From positions 262,830 to 326,829 of the forward strand of contig JADQAV010000022.1 in NCBI GenBank assembly GCA_019775845.1: DNA of 64,000 bases, given 5' to 3'. Under the pieces are notes generated by a model that was given only the letters and a program-made list of their open reading frames with translations, did no database searches and had not been told where the DNA came from. The translations under genes were made by a program, and so were the position numbers. This DNA is from Myrmaecium sp. VS I D KN 1. Its lineage: Eukaryota; Ascomycota; Dothideomycetes; Valsariales; Valsariaceae. Positions 33,003-45,381 of this stretch are shown here, one piece after another (within the stretch, counting starts at the first letter, position 1; each line of letters begins with the position of its first letter).

Positions 33003-35117
33003 ATGGCCGCTCAGCGCGAGGAGTTCGAGTTCCAGGCTGAGATTTCTCAGCTTCTCTCCCTCATCATCAACACCGTTTACTCCAACAAGGAAATCTTCCT
33101 CAGAGAATTGATTTCCAACGCCTCCGATGCGCTCGACAAGATCCGCTACCAGGCTCTGTCCGACCCGAGCCAGCTTGAGTCTGGCAAGGACCTCCGGATA
33201 GACATCATCCCCGACAAGGAGAACAAGACCCTTACCATCCGTGATACCGGTATTGGCATGACTAAGGCCGATTTGGTCAACAACCTTGGTACCATTGCTC
33301 GCTCTGGCACCAAGCAGTTCATGGAGGCTCTCTCCGCCGGCGCTGATATCTCCATGATCGGTCAATTTGGTGTTGGTTTCTACTCTGCATACCTCGTCGC
33401 CGACAAGGTCACCGTCGTCTCCAAGCACAATGATGACGAACAGTACATCTGGGAGTCCAGTGCCGGTGGTACTTTCACTCTCACTCCTGACACCCAGGGC
33501 GAGCCCCTTGGTCGTGGTACCAAGCTGATTCTCCACCTCAAGGAGGAGCAGCTTGACTACCTCAACGAGAGCAAGATCAAGGAGGTTGTCAAGAAGCACT
33601 CTGAGTTCATCTCCTACCCCATCTACCTCCACGTCCTCAAGGAGACCGAGAAGGAGGTTCCTGATGAGGAAGCCGAGGAGAAGAAGGAGGAGGAGGACGA
33701 GGAGAAGAAGCCCAAGGTCGAGGAGGTCGACGAGGAGGACGAGAAGAAGGAGAAGAAGACCAAGAAGATCAAGGAAACAAAGATCGAGGAGGAGGAGCTT
33801 AACAAGACTAAGCCCATCTGGACTCGCAACCCTCAGGACATCACCCAGGAGGAGTACGCTGCCTTCTACAAGTCTCTCTCCAATGACTGGGAGGACCACC
33901 TTGCTGTGAAGCACTTCTCTGTCGAGGGTCAGCTCGAGTTCCGTGCCATCCTCTTCGTTCCCAAGCGCGCTCCCTTCGACCTGTTCGAGACCAAGAAGAC
34001 TAAGAACAACATCAAGCTCTACGTCCGCCGCGTCTTCATCACTGACGATGCCACTGATCTCATCCCCGAGTGGTTGAGCTTCATCAAGGGTGTCGTCGAC
34101 TCCGAGGACCTTCCTCTCAACCTTTCTCGTGAGACCCTTCAGCAGAACAAGATCATGAAGGTCATCCGCAAGAACATTGTTAAGAAGTGTCTTGAACTTT
34201 TCAACGAGATTGCCGAGGACCGTGAGCAGTTCGACAAGTTCTACTCTGCTTTCAGCAAGAACATCAAGCTCGGTATCCACGAAGACTCTCAGAACCGCCA
34301 GGCTCTCGCCAAGCTCCTTCGCTTCAACTCCACCAAGTCTGGTGACGAGGCCACTTCCCTCACCGACTACATCACCCGCATGCCTGAGCACCAGAAGCAG
34401 ATTTACTACATCACTGGCGAGTCTCTCAAGGCCGTGCAGAAGTCTCCCTTCCTTGATGCTCTCAAGGAGAAGAACTTCGAAGTTCTGTTCCTGGTTGACC
34501 CCATTGACGAGTATGCCATGACTCAGCTCAAGGAATTCGACGGCAAGAAGCTTGTCGACATCACCAAGGACTTCGAGCTCGAGGAGACCGAGGAAGAGAA
34601 GAAGGCCCGTGAGGCTGAGGAGAAGGAGTTCGAGCCTCTCGCCAAGGCCCTCAAGAACGTTCTTGGCGACAAGGTTGAGAAGGTCGTTGTCAGCCACAAG
34701 CTCATCGGCTCTCCGTGTGCCATCCGTACCGGCCAGTTCGGTTGGTCTGCCAACATGGAGCGTATCATGAAAGCTCAGGCTCTCCGTGACACCTCCATGT
34801 CCTCCTACATGTCCTCCAAGAAGACTTTTGAGATCTCTCCTAAGTCTCCTATCATCAAGGAGCTCAAGCGCAAGGTCGAGGCTGACGGTGAGGACGACAA
34901 GACTGTCAAGTCCATCACCCAGCTCCTCTACGAGACCTCCCTCCTCGTCTCTGGCTTCACCATCGACGAGCCCGTTCAGTTCGCCGAGCGCATCCACAAG
35001 CTTGTCTCTCTCGGTCTGAACGTCGACGAGCAGGTCGAGACCGAGGCTGAGCAGAAGTCCGAGGAGGCTCCTGCTGCCGAGGCTGCCGGTGAGAGCGCTA
35101 TGGAGGAGGTCGACTAA
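33003..35117 (+). CDS. hsp90: Cytosolic chaperone Hsp90
   Basis: This is an uninterrupted frame of 704 residues, the normal length for fungal Hsp90. The GHKL ATPase domain occupies about 1-210, with [21 protein letters not shown] (Asn39, Asp42), [11 protein letters not shown] and [16 protein letters not shown] highly charged Glu/Lys linker spans about 215-265. The middle domain has [21 protein letters not shown] and [11 protein letters not shown], the latter containing the catalytic Arg loop by family analogy. The C-terminal dimerisation domain has [12 protein letters not shown]. It ends MEEVD, the docking signal for TPR co-chaperones. It is an ATP-driven chaperone for kinases and transcription factors. 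The CDS lacks introns, while a 5' UTR intron is likely. Codon use is strongly biased towards C/T-ending codons, consistent with high expression. Confidence 0.99.
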   Translation: MAAQREEFEFQAEISQLLSLIINTVYSNKEIFLRELISNASDALDKIRYQALSDPSQLESGKDLRIDIIPDKENKTLTIRDTGIGMTKADLVNNLGTIARSGTKQFMEALSAGADISMIGQFGVGFYSAYLVADKVTVVSKHNDDEQYIWESSAGGTFTLTPDTQGEPLGRGTKLILHLKEEQLDYLNESKIKEVVKKHSEFISYPIYLHVLKETEKEVPDEEAEEKKEEEDEEKKPKVEEVDEEDEKKEKKTKKIKETKIEEEELNKTKPIWTRNPQDITQEEYAAFYKSLSNDWEDHLAVKHFSVEGQLEFRAILFVPKRAPFDLFETKKTKNNIKLYVRRVFITDDATDLIPEWLSFIKGVVDSEDLPLNLSRETLQQNKIMKVIRKNIVKKCLELFNEIAEDREQFDKFYSAFSKNIKLGIHEDSQNRQALAKLLRFNSTKSGDEATSLTDYITRMPEHQKQIYYITGESLKAVQKSPFLDALKEKNFEVLFLVDPIDEYAMTQLKEFDGKKLVDITKDFELEETEEEKKAREAEEKEFEPLAKALKNVLGDKVEKVVVSHKLIGSPCAIRTGQFGWSANMERIMKAQALRDTSMSSYMSSKKTFEISPKSPIIKELKRKVEADGEDDKTVKSITQLLYETSLLVSGFTIDEPVQFAERIHKLVSLGLNVDEQVETEAEQKSEEAPAAEAAGESAMEEVD

Positions 35118-37410
35118 GCTATACACGGTCCTGGATCAAACAAAAAGTAGTTACGGCGTCAATGATTCCCCCATAACCTCAACCTCTCGTCATGTGTTAA
35201 CGTCCTTTCTTCCGACACTGCTTCTGCGGATCTGACTTGCCGCGCTTCGCTGTGGCATGGGTTTTCTCCCTTTGCATTAGAGGGAAAGTTTACAAGGCGT
35301 TCTTGCGCACTGGTGACTGGGAACGGGTTTTCATGATGACATGGTTTTTCCTCTTTCCTGTAATCTAGTTAGGTAGTTCGTTCGTCATGGTTCTTGACAA
35401 ACGGATGAATGGAATTTTCTCGATTTCAATCTGTGTGCTACGATTGTACAAGTGAAGCAAAATGTTGATATCAAGCAGAATTAGCTGCATCTCGCTTCCC
35501 GTTGATCTTTTGAGGTTGCTAAGGGAGATTTGTAGTGCTGGAATGGAGGGCAGGGGGTAAGTAGTAGGGTACGAATGTGAATGTCTAGCGTAGAGGGCGA
35601 TTATGGAGCACACCTTCCGAGTCAACTGGATGGTTGAATGGATGTGATGTCAGCGGGAGTCCTTTTCACTCCCACGGGGGAGGGCTCTGCTGTGCCTTTG
35701 GAGTGCCTTTGTCTGTGTCCAGTGATGGCGGTCGATGATCCCCGACGAGCAAGCAGGATGGATGCGAGCGATCGAGTAGACAGAACAAGGAAACAGATAC
35801 CTATTTGTTCTTTTTTTATCATGTATTCGTGACGTGGAAGGACCGTCCTCGCCGTTGTTGATCGTTGAGTTTAGCGATGCTGGCTGGTTATTGTGGAGAG
35901 GAGAAAAAACTTGGTTGTCGATAACCTGTCTTCCTTTCTCTCTGTCCTCTCTCCACTTCCTTCGTGAGGCTGTGCATGGTGGAGTTTCGTAGGTTGTGTG
36001 GTTGGGAGTGGCTGGGGATGTGGACCTGCTGTTTGTTGCTATTTTAGGGGCATAGGGTCCCCAGCAACGACGACAACGACGACGACGACGGTGATGATGA
36101 TTGTAGTGGCGAATATTTGCAAGTTTCGCCATCTTTCTTTCTTGTTTCTTGTTCTTGATCTATCTGCTTCTAGTAAAACCCCCAGCAAGCCCAGTAAAAA
36201 AACAGAAAAAAAAGGAGTGGAGACCTTCGTCGTCGATCTCTCCTCCCCCACCCACCAGCCCTCTCTCCCCCCTTTTTCCCATCTCCTTATCTGATGACTT
36301 GACTTGACTGACGTCCGTTAGCGCATGAACGAGGCAGAGCGCAGGGACATGTCTATCGTCATCTTCTTTTCCTTTGCCCAAATTCCCTTCTTCATTTCCA
36401 TTCCCTTTGTCGTCCGGGATGGTGCCTGGATGAGGTTATATCGAAGGTTAGTACCTACATTATAATCCAAATCGTGCTGGATAGGGCAGGGGGAGGGGAT
36501 GGGATATGCGATTTCCGGGGGTGGGTGGGCGGGTTGGTAGGTGGTCCATGGGGAAGAAGAAAAAGGGGGTTGTGTGTGGGTGAGGGTGGTGAGGAGGGGA
36601 AAGGGGGCGCCCTGTGGTTGTTGCTATAGGGCCTGTTTCCCACCTTTCCACCCACCTTCAACCTCAACACTTCTTGCCCTCTCTCTGACCTCCGACCTCT
36701 GACACAGGGGGCGAGGGGGAGAAGGCGTGGCAGAGGATCGACGCTCGGTGGGGAAAACGGGAATTGCCGTGGCAAGAACAACAACAGACAAGGAGAACGT
36801 CACAGAAACAACGCCCGCCCCTTGGACGAACCAAGGATCCAGAAACCAACCATTCTCGTTGTTGCAGATCAGGTACCCGCGAGCAAGGGGGAACAAGGGG
36901 ATTGGTTATGTTCTTTCTTTTTTCTTTTCTTTTGTGCCTGTTTCACTTTCCATGGCGTTAAGCCACCCCTTTTCGAGTTTTCAATTGTGATGATGATGGT
37001 GATGAGTGCTGACCGCGCGGTAGCTTTTGCAATGTAGCCAGCGACGAACAAAGATTCCTGCACAAGGGGACGAAATAGGAAAATATGTGAGAAGCGCCAG
37101 GATATCAAGATGTTCGATTGGCTATGTGCATACGCTACAAAAAAACAAATGCATGAGCCGCAAGGTCTCAAAAACAAACTCCGCAAAAACCAACAACGCA
37201 ACAAAGATTTTTTGTACAATAGCCGCCGTAACACACGGAACCCGTCAATCGTCCATTTCCACCCCCTGACCCTTCGGTCCTCCAGAGGACTGCTGTTGAG
37301 GAAAAAGGGGGGAGAAGCTGATCAATTCGTGTCGTGTATCGGAAAAAGCCCCATCAGTTTGGAAGATGCTGGGGACGTGGTATCTCTATTGAAAATGGGC
37401 GATGAGCCGT
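35118..37410. other. Convergent intergenic region
   Basis: This 2.3-kb region lies between the hsp90 stop and the stop of the small repeat-protein gene. It has a GAC/CGA trinucleotide patch near 36,065-36,090 and several short A-runs. Frames are short and low-complexity; no gene is supported. Confidence 0.6.
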
Positions 37411-37964
37411 TTACTGCTGCTCGGGGAAGCTGTTGAGAATGTCTGTCAGCGAGATGTCCAACTGAAGAACGAACTAGGGAAGTTCTCTTACCCAGCAGAG
37501 CCGGAGGGGGCCGCGCCACTAGGGAAGGCACCGGTGGGAGCAGCACCGGCAGGGAAGCCGCTCGGAATGCCGCTGGGAATGCCGCTGGGGAAACCACCAG
37601 GGAAGCCGCCAGTAGGAGCAGCACCGCCGGGGAAGCCGCTCGCGAAGCCGCTGGGGAAGCCGCCAGTCGGAGCAGCACCGCCAGGGAAGCCACCGCTGGG
37701 GGCAGCGCCGCCGGGGAAGCCACCGCTGGGGGCAGCGCCGCCGGGGAAGCCACCGCTGGGGGCAGCACCGCCAGGGAATCCACCGCTAGGGGCCGCACCG
37801 CCAGGGAAGCCAGAGCCGCTAGGAACAGGGAAGTCGGAGGGGAAGGTGCCAGTGGGCACAGCGCCGCTGGGGGTAGGGAGGCCGGAAGCGAAACCACCCT
37901 GAGGGAGAGCGGCGGCGAAAGCGCCGGAGACGAAGAGGGAAGCAATGAAGGCGGTGAACTGCAT
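37411..37964 (-). CDS. Small secreted Gly/Pro/Ala repeat protein
   Basis: Minus-strand exons are 37964-37492 and a tiny terminal exon 37429-37411. They join in phase 2 to 163 residues ending in SAGFPEQQ. Residues 1-18 form a signal peptide (FIASLFVSGAFAAA). The mature protein is made of about ten imperfect copies of GGFPGGAAPS, then FPSG-I-type variants. It has no Cys. Retention of the 62-nt intron would stop the protein right after SAG, so both forms would be nearly equal in length. The leader before the ATG is CA/TTG-rich, typical of highly expressed fungal genes. By composition it may be a cell-wall or hydrophilic surface protein; the function is unknown. Confidence 0.78.
37681..37800 (-). 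repeat. Four 30-bp tandem repeats in the secreted protein gene
   Basis: Four consecutive 30-bp units encode the ten-residue GGFPGGAAPS repeat. The first two differ by one base; the next two by a few more. Looser copies flank them on both sides. Confidence 0.9.
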
Positions 37965-40265
37965 CTTGATGGTGATGGTTGTTGTTGATTTGGTTTGGTT
38001 TTGAGAAGAGAAGGTGAGCGGTGTGTGTTGATCGAGTGGATGAGGCTGTTTGGGAGGCTGTTGAGCTGTGATGGTCTGATGGTTTGATGGTGAGTGCGGT
38101 CGCCGGTGCTTTTATACTTGAGCGACGAGGTTGGGGATGGTTTCAGTTACCTACGTCTGCCCGTCTCTTGACGTAAGTGTTAGAGGCAAACGATGGTGCG
38201 ATTCAGCTTCGTTGCGTCGCGACGTCCAGAGATGGGTCCGTCACCCTGCCACCCACCAACGGAGAGAGCCCAGCAGACTTGGTATTGGTATGGAGTCGGG
38301 CCCACCATGGGGGCAAAGACACGCATTAAGCGCAAGCACGGTTCAGTGATTGACAGCGGACTTACTGTAGAGAGTTTTGCAGTCAGTTAACGTTATATCG
38401 TCGATGTTTCTAAACTGAACATTGAAACGCTCCCTTCGCTGCTCGAGGCGCCCGCATCCTGGGCGGTTCTGATGCAGGTAGATTGGAGTAGTCGTCGTCA
38501 TCGTTTCACCCCTCGATGTTTCAACTCAGCCAGCGCCGCCATAGGAGGAAAATAGGAGACGGCCAGGAGACGGCCAGGAAACGGAGGACCGCGCGGGTCT
38601 GGGACTGTGTCGGAGGAGGATAACGATGATCAGCCCGCTGAGATGTTGTTCGATGTGCTGGTAGGGCGCTGGTGTGCTGAGAATGCGTGGTGTCGAAGCG
38701 CCAATCAGCCGGCTATAGCTCAACGGGCACAGTGCATATTCACCCCTTGACCATCCAGATGGTTCCTACAGGATGCTCGGAGTATCTGGTAGGCCCTGCG
38801 GTGTTGGTGGGTGTAGTGGTGGATGAGGTCCGACTCCTAGGGTCCTGTCAACGGTCTTCATCGTGAGTCTGCACTCCATCAACCACCGAAACCCTGCCAA
38901 AGGGAGCGGTCCGAGACGAGCGAGTTGCTTAGGAGTAGTGATCGTCGGTATATTCTTCTCATCAAGCTCGTCGTCCCTTTCTCAATCCTTCCACACTTCC
39001 GTTCTCCACCGCCCAACTTGTCCGTTGCGCGTCCAGTCACCATTTGAGCTCTCGCCGATCTTAGATGGGGCCGTCTAGGACATCTTTTTGTCTCGCTGGT
39101 AGGTCGGCGACAAGAACGGCACAAGGCTCAGGAACCAGCAAGCCAATCTATGCTGAACGTGCTGCCCCTGTGGGGCTTGCAGCTCACCTTCTGACCACCA
39201 CGGTATCGCTCTTTGTACAGCTGTGATCGTGCTGCCTTCGTGGAGACAACTCCCAAATAGAACCGCCGAAGCGCAGACACCAATATGTATGTACATGACT
39301 GGCCTTGATGCCTCCCAATTCTACTAGTATGCCAATATCCACCATCTTCGTTGTCGAATAGATGCACTGTGTGCGTAGCCCTCTCTAGACTTTTGCTGGA
39401 GTAAAAAGACATGCAATATGTACCCTGGATGGTGTAAGACTTTGGTTTTCACACACAGAGCGCCACCGGCATGGGAAGACATGGAGAAGCACGGCAGCCC
39501 TTCCCGTTTGCCTTTAGCAGTGCCGTTGTCTTACGGACCGTCCTTGCATAGGGAACGGCTAGGTTGCTGATCTGCTGCCATCGAAACTATATCACAGTGG
39601 AGACCGACCCGTGTATGGTTCCCAACGATTCAGTCAGCTCGAAGGCTGCTTCCGGACCACATGGTCTGATGCGTGGAATGTGTGCGATGCCGTTGCAGGT
39701 CTGCTGTCCAAGCTCTAGACAAGACCGGAGTAGCTGTAGCACATCATCCCCGACGTAGACCTTGGACGGATATGATCGTTACTCTAGCATGTCTTTCAGA
39801 TGGACATCGGCCCTTTGTAGAGTGTTGCGATGTCGGCATCGAATATGTTGGCCTTTCGATGTCCATCCGGAGCATCTGAGACGTCACTCAGACCATTGCT
39901 TCTTTGGCAAGAAACCCGATCGCGATCCCGCAAGGGAGACTGAGGCCATGTTCAAAGTCTCGCAAAGCTTGCCTCACCTTGACGTGAGCTTGCCATCACG
40001 TCAAACACATCCTGAGCAGGGACGGACGCTGGCGGTGTGACAACTCGCAGCGCCGTGTCGTAGATTTAGTTGTGAAGGAAGCGTGCCGCCGGCCCCTCCG
40101 CTTCCGCTGCGGACCTCTGCGGAGGGGGCCGGGAACAGGTCGGCGGTCCCTTCTGGTCGGACATGCCAAGGCCGATGATGATTGGGGGGCAACACTGGAG
40201 ACTGAGGAGAGCGCCGGCCATCAAACAAACCAACATACGTAGTAGTCCTCGCGCATCACCACGCA
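37965..40265. other. Divergent intergenic region
   Basis: This 2.3-kb region lies between the repeat-protein gene (minus) and vps5 (plus). The part next to 37,965 is a TTG/GATGG-rich promoter-proximal leader with short direct repeats. No gene is supported. Confidence 0.6.
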
Positions 40266-42428
40266 ATGGATCTCGGAGACGAAGGAAGCTCTCCATGGGG
40301 AGGTGCGTTCACCCTGCTTCGTTAACACGACACACTGGCCTGACCTTGTCAATCTAGACGTGCCGTCCCGCTCCAACTCCAGCCAAAACCTCACCAAGAG
40401 CAACACCGATGAGCAGTCCCAGGCCACAGGTACGACATCGCTGGGGTTGCAAGCAATGCGAAACGCTCTAATGCTTCGCAGATTCACTCGAGAATTCCAA
40501 GACGACCACCGGCTCTGCTCCCAGCGCGTCCGAGGCTCCGCGTTCCCCTGCTCGAGGCGCCCGTCGAGGTCCCCGGCATGCCGCACCACAACCTACACGG
40601 CTGGAGGTCGTAGAGGACCCCCTCGGGCCTCTCGGCGCTCCTACGGAGAGCTTCACTGTTCCACCTCAATCCGATGAGCCTCCCCAGGTGCCGCAGAAAG
40701 AGCAAGCCGCGCGTACCGTCCGGCCGACAACAGCGGGATCGCAATCGTCCTCCCTTCGAGGGATGATGGACTCGGTCCACCTTGACGATGACGATGACGG
40801 GGAAGCATTGTCAGGTCCGCGGGTGCCACCACCTGTACAGCCTCCCAGCGGCCCTGCTCCTCAGAGGCAGACACAGCCCAGCGTGAGCGTCGAGCAGGCT
40901 GCTAAGCCGACGTTCCACATCTCTGTCGGGGATCCGCACAAAGTCGGCGATCTAACGAGTTCACATACCGAATATGCCGTGACAACGAAGGTACAGTACC
41001 CTCACAAGCGTCCGCGCAAGTGATTACAATTGCTGACGCGCATGTTAGACTACATCCAAGGCGTACCGCAACCCTGAGTTCACCGTCTCCCGTCGTTACC
41101 GCGATTTCCTCTGGCTATACAACCAGCTTCACAATAATAACCCCGGTGTCATTATCCCGCCTCCGCCGGAGAAGCAAGCAGTTGGACGCTTCGATGCCGA
41201 TTTTGTAGAATCCAGACGGCAAGCGCTTGAGCGCATGCTGAACAAGATTGCTGCTCACCCGATATTGCAGCATGACGGGGACTTAAAGATCTTCCTTGAG
41301 AGTGAAGCGTTCAACGTCGATGTGAAGAACAAGGAACGCAAGGACCCGAGCTTGAATGAGAGCAAGGGCATGTTCGGGGCGATCGGACTTTCGGTCGGCA
41401 GTGGTGGCAAGTTTGTTGAGCATGACGATGTCCGTGTCCTTCAATTTCTGTCTAAGCTCATCACTAACCCTCCCATAGTGGTTCCATGACCGGAAAATCT
41501 ACCTCGACGCTCTCGAATCCCAACTCAAGGCCCTACTCAAAGCCCTCGATACTGTCGTCCTCCAGCGCAAAGGCCTCGCAGAGGCCTGCGGCGACTTTTC
41601 TGCATCCCTCCGCTCTCTCGCCGCCGTGGAGCTCTCGCCGTCGCTCTCCGGGCCCCTCGATGCGCTATCCGACATCCAGATTCGCATCCGCGAGCTGTAC
41701 GACCGTCAGGCGCAGCAGGACGTGCTCACCTTCGGCATCGTGCTGGACGAGTACATCCGATTGATCGGCAGCATCAAGACGGCGTTCCAGCAGCGGCAGA
41801 AGGCGTATCATTCCTGGCATTCGGCGGAGTCGGAGCTCCAGAAGCGGAAGACGACACAGGATAAGCTGCTCCGTCAGGGACGGACCCAGCAGGATCGCTT
41901 GAACCAGCTCCACGCCGACGTGGAGGATGCGGAGCGCAAGGTCAATCAGGCAAGGCTGTTGTTCGATGATATGGGCCGGCTGATGCGTCAAGAATTGGAA
42001 CGGTTCGAGCGCGAGAAGGTCGAGGACTTCAAGAGCGGAGTGGAGACGTATCTGGAAAGTGCCGTCGAGGCGCAGAAGGAGGTGAAATTATTTCCCCTCC
42101 TAGTGATTGAGTTTATCACGTCCATCGCTAACGCACGTTTTTGCACTTCCAGCTCATCGAGATCTGGGAAACGTACCTCATGCAGCTGGACGCGGAAGAA
42201 GACGGCGTGCCGTTCGGCCACCCAAATCCGCCTGCAGGCATCGTAGTGCCCCCTGAGTCGAACGACAGCAGCAACAATAACAACAGCAGCAGCAGCAGCA
42301 ACAAGGGGCATGACGGCGGGAGGCCGATGACGGCAAACACGGAACACAGCGAGGTGAGCGAGGCGGATAGCAGCGCAGCGGTGGCGGCGGCGGCTGAAGC
42401 GGCGGAGAGGGGCATCGAGGGGGAGTAG
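40266..42428 (+). CDS. vps5: Sorting nexin Vps5 (retromer PX-BAR subunit)
   Basis: Six exons (40266-40302, 40358-40429, 40482-40990, 41049-41429, 41479-42081, 42153-42428) close in phase to 625 residues. It begins MDLGDEGSSPWG, an opening common in fungal Vps5. The first 165 residues are disordered with an acidic LDDDDDGE run. The PX domain (about 175-300) shows FHISVGDP, EYAVTTK, then RRYRDFLWLYNQL and PPPPEKQAVGRFDADFVESRRQAL. The BAR/Vps5 domain (about 330-540) has WFHDRKIYLDALESQLKALL and long heptad helices. The C-terminus holds an Asn/Ser tract and an Ala/Glu-rich end. It binds PI3P and bends endosomal membrane for endosome-to-Golgi retrieval with retromer. The donor of intron 4 (GTCCGT) is unusual, but phase and protein continuity support it. 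Confidence 0.95.
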
Positions 42429-43384
42429 AAAAGGGCGGATCTTAGAGAGGTTTTTTCTGTAGCCTTACGTTTTGTCATACATCTTCCCCCCGCGCTTCTT
42501 TTTTTTCTTCTTCTTTGCTCGTTCTGCTGTGCGTAGTGCGTGCGTATATATCCTTCTTTTGGTTCTCTCTCCTGGGCCTCTGACCTGTGGAAGATGGAAA
42601 CTGGAACTCGGCCCTGCTTACTTGCTTATTGGTCACGGGATTTTGGAACGTGAATGAGGGGAATTCCGTTCCTAGGGAGTGAAGATGGGGAGGTGTGCGT
42701 GTGTGTCGTAATGAACACCGCTGCTTTGTATCATGCCTCGTGCGCCTTAATCCTTGTTTTTGCCGTGTGATGATGGGCTTCTAGACCCACTACCTCGCGA
42801 TTTGGTGATGTGCTGTACTGTACGGTGCAGATGGAATTCTGCCTTCAATTCCGAGATTGGATCGGATGAGCTGTGTACTGTATCGACCTTATCATTGCAC
42901 TTTGGGCTTTGCTGTATTTTTTCTCGTCTCTCCTCTTTCTCCTACGTCGCCGAGATGGGAAGGAAGGAAGGAGGGAGGGGTCTAATGTGCCTGGTTGTGG
43001 AAGGAGGTCGGGTTTGAGTGATGGATGGACCAAGGGGGGTGTCGTCTTTTTTTCTTTTCTTCATGTCTTGTTTTGCTCAGGCGAATAGAGATATATGTGA
43101 ATATCGAATTTGTTTTCTGTTCTATATATACAGTCGAGTGAGATTGTGAAGTTTGAAAAACTTGGAAATTTGAATTTAGAAAGAAACGAAAGGAAACATT
43201 CAGGGGAATTACGAAGCTTATTCTTTTCTTATATAGACACAGATTAGATGAAGACGCTAATACCTATAAACGCAATAAGAAACAATCGCTCCAACGCTTT
43301 CGCCGCCCTAGGAAAGAAAATGCCGCCGCTATATCAAGACAAAATGCCCGCCCAACATGGCTAAGTAATCACATTGGCATCCCC
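42429..43384. other. Convergent 3' region
   Basis: This region lies between the vps5 and P450 stops. It is T-rich at first and AT-rich from 43,080 to 43,260, as expected for 3' untranslated sequence. No gene is seen. Confidence 0.65.
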
Positions 43385-45381
43385 CTACATCCGCACGTCA
43401 CCCCACCCCATCCTCTGCCCCCTTCCCTGCTCCGGACCCCAATACTCCTTCGCCTGCGCAAACTCCCCAGCCGCCGTCAGAACTGCACACTCACTCCGCA
43501 CCAGCGCCGCCCGCGCAGGATCGCGGACCCGGAGATCAAAGGCAAACGACAGCGGTTTGGCGATGAGGAGGGGAGACAGGTTGAGGGTGGGATCAGCATC
43601 CGCATCGGCATCGACGCCATCGTTGGGACGGGGTTTCTCCCGTTCCGGCGATGTGGTTTGGACGTCGTCCTGCTTTTCCGACTCGGGGGCTGCGCTGCGG
43701 ATGTCGAAGAGCCAAGCCATGGAGCCGATGCCGATGAGCAGGTCTTCGTCCGCGACGGCTTGGCCCTGGCACACGCGGCGGCCGTAGCCGAATTGGGTGC
43801 TGTTGAGGATGGAGGGGAATTCGGTTAGGGGGGCGCGGTAGGTGGGGTAGCGGTCATCGAGCCAGCGGAGGGGGTTGAAAGTTTCGGGGTCCGGGTAGAG
43901 TGTGGGGTCGTGGGAGATGGCCCTGGTTGTTCTTGGTGTTGGCTTTTTTTGATGATGGTGGGAGAGAGGGTGGTGTGCTTACCATTCGAGGGGATGTATG
44001 ATGCTGCCTTTGGGGATGTGGTAGCCTTGGTAGGTGTCGTCTTGGACGAGAGAGTGGGGAATGCCTGGTTGAGATGAGTTGTTTCATTCACTTGTAAGTG
44101 GGAACGTAATAGCTATTTACCTGTCGGTACTGGAGGCCGCCAACGAAGACATTCCCGGATGACTGCTCTCAGGAATGGGAGGTTGGGTCGATCTTCAGCA
44201 CAAGGCAGACGGTCACCGCAAACTCGATCGATCTCTTCTTGGAGCATCGGGAGATATTTAGGGTAGTGGCACATGGCAAGGCAGAATGTCTGCATAGGGA
44301 CGGCAATGGTTAGAGCACCGGCGATTCCATGCATGCCCACCGCAAATGCGCCTTCGAGATCATCCTGGAAATGCCACAGTGATCGTTGCTCGAGGAAGAT
44401 CCTCGTCCAGGATGGTCTTGCCTTCTCCGATTTGATGTCGGCAACGACTTCCGATTGCATGGTCCGGAAGAAATGCTGCTCTGTTCGCGCCCGGCGACGT
44501 TCCCATGCCTTTGGCGGTGCAAGCCAATCTGGGAGTTTCATGATGAATGGTAATCGGTTTCCCAGGGATCCGTTGGGCGAAACTCCGACGAGGAGTTCAC
44601 GAGCTCGTTGCTTGAGCTCCTCACTTGCCTCGCTGTGGCCCCATGCGAGCCGGCAGGTGACTCTGGACACAAACGATTCCAAGATGTCGTGGTAGTTGGA
44701 TGGCTCATCCATGAGCTCCGCAAGCATGCGTCTAGCCTCAAGCTCTGGGTAACGGTGAAATCTAGCCTGCTCCGTCTCCTTCATTACATGGTTGGCAAAT
44801 CGCCTCTGGCGTGTCCAGGCGTCTAATCTCGATTAGCCCCAGGACGGAAGCAACTTGAATGGATCTTTTATTACCATTCTTACTGAGTAGCGGAAGGTAA
44901 CGAGCGCTGGTACGGTTGTCCGTGAGAAGGCCTCCTATCTGTGGCCGATCTGAGTAAATGGCGCCTTTCTTTGCTAGCAAATCCCGAGCGATCTCGTCGG
45001 TAGATATCCAAACATGATTTTGCCCGGCCAGATTCACTTGATAGATGGGACCGAACTCCTGCTGAATGTTAGGTCGGCGGTAAAGAACCATTGGGAATTG
45101 ATCAGCACCTTTCCCCATTCGGCAAACTTAAGAAACCCATTTTTCTCCGGGACATCGAGAACCGAACCTAGGAGCGGATAGCCTGAGATTTGTGTCAACA
45201 GAGTGATAAATAGGCCAAGAAATAGCGCTGAAGGAATGGAGGAAATATTCGTACCCTTAGGTCCAGGTAATCTCTTGAGGCCTGGATGGGTTCGGGCGTG
45301 ACGTGTGGTTCTAATAACTCGCTTTACAAGTGACACAATACATAAGATAATGATGACAATAAGAAACGAGGCTCCAATCAT
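43385..45381 (-). CDS. Cytochrome P450 monooxygenase
   Basis: Six minus-strand exons (45381-45255, 45182-45109, 45058-44875, 44822-44121, 44064-43983, 43922-43385) give 568 residues with all phases closed. An N-terminal membrane anchor (FLIVIIILCIVSLV) is followed by LPGPKGYPLLGS. Later come WTRQRRF (helix C), ECLRWRPP with the ExxR pair Glu352/Arg355, a YHIPKGS strand and the heme loop FGYGRRVCQG (434-443, ligand Cys441). The I-helix reads AGALT (296-300) where most P450s have AG-x-D/E-T, so the acidic partner is absent while Thr is kept. An Asp/Ala-rich insert follows the heme loop. It should be an ER-bound oxidase; the substrate is unknown. No backbone biosynthetic gene lies nearby. The last exon shows the C-rich to G-rich switch. 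Confidence 0.93.

Noticed and set aside
32805-35126. Open frame of 773 codons antisense to hsp90, Leu-rich
   Set aside because: It mirrors the strongly biased codon use of hsp90 on the other strand, and its Leu/Val/Gly/Glu composition has no domain. It is a shadow frame.
38716-38775. tRNA-like A-box (TAGCTCAACGG)
   Set aside because: No matching B-box, acceptor stem or T-stem could be folded nearby.
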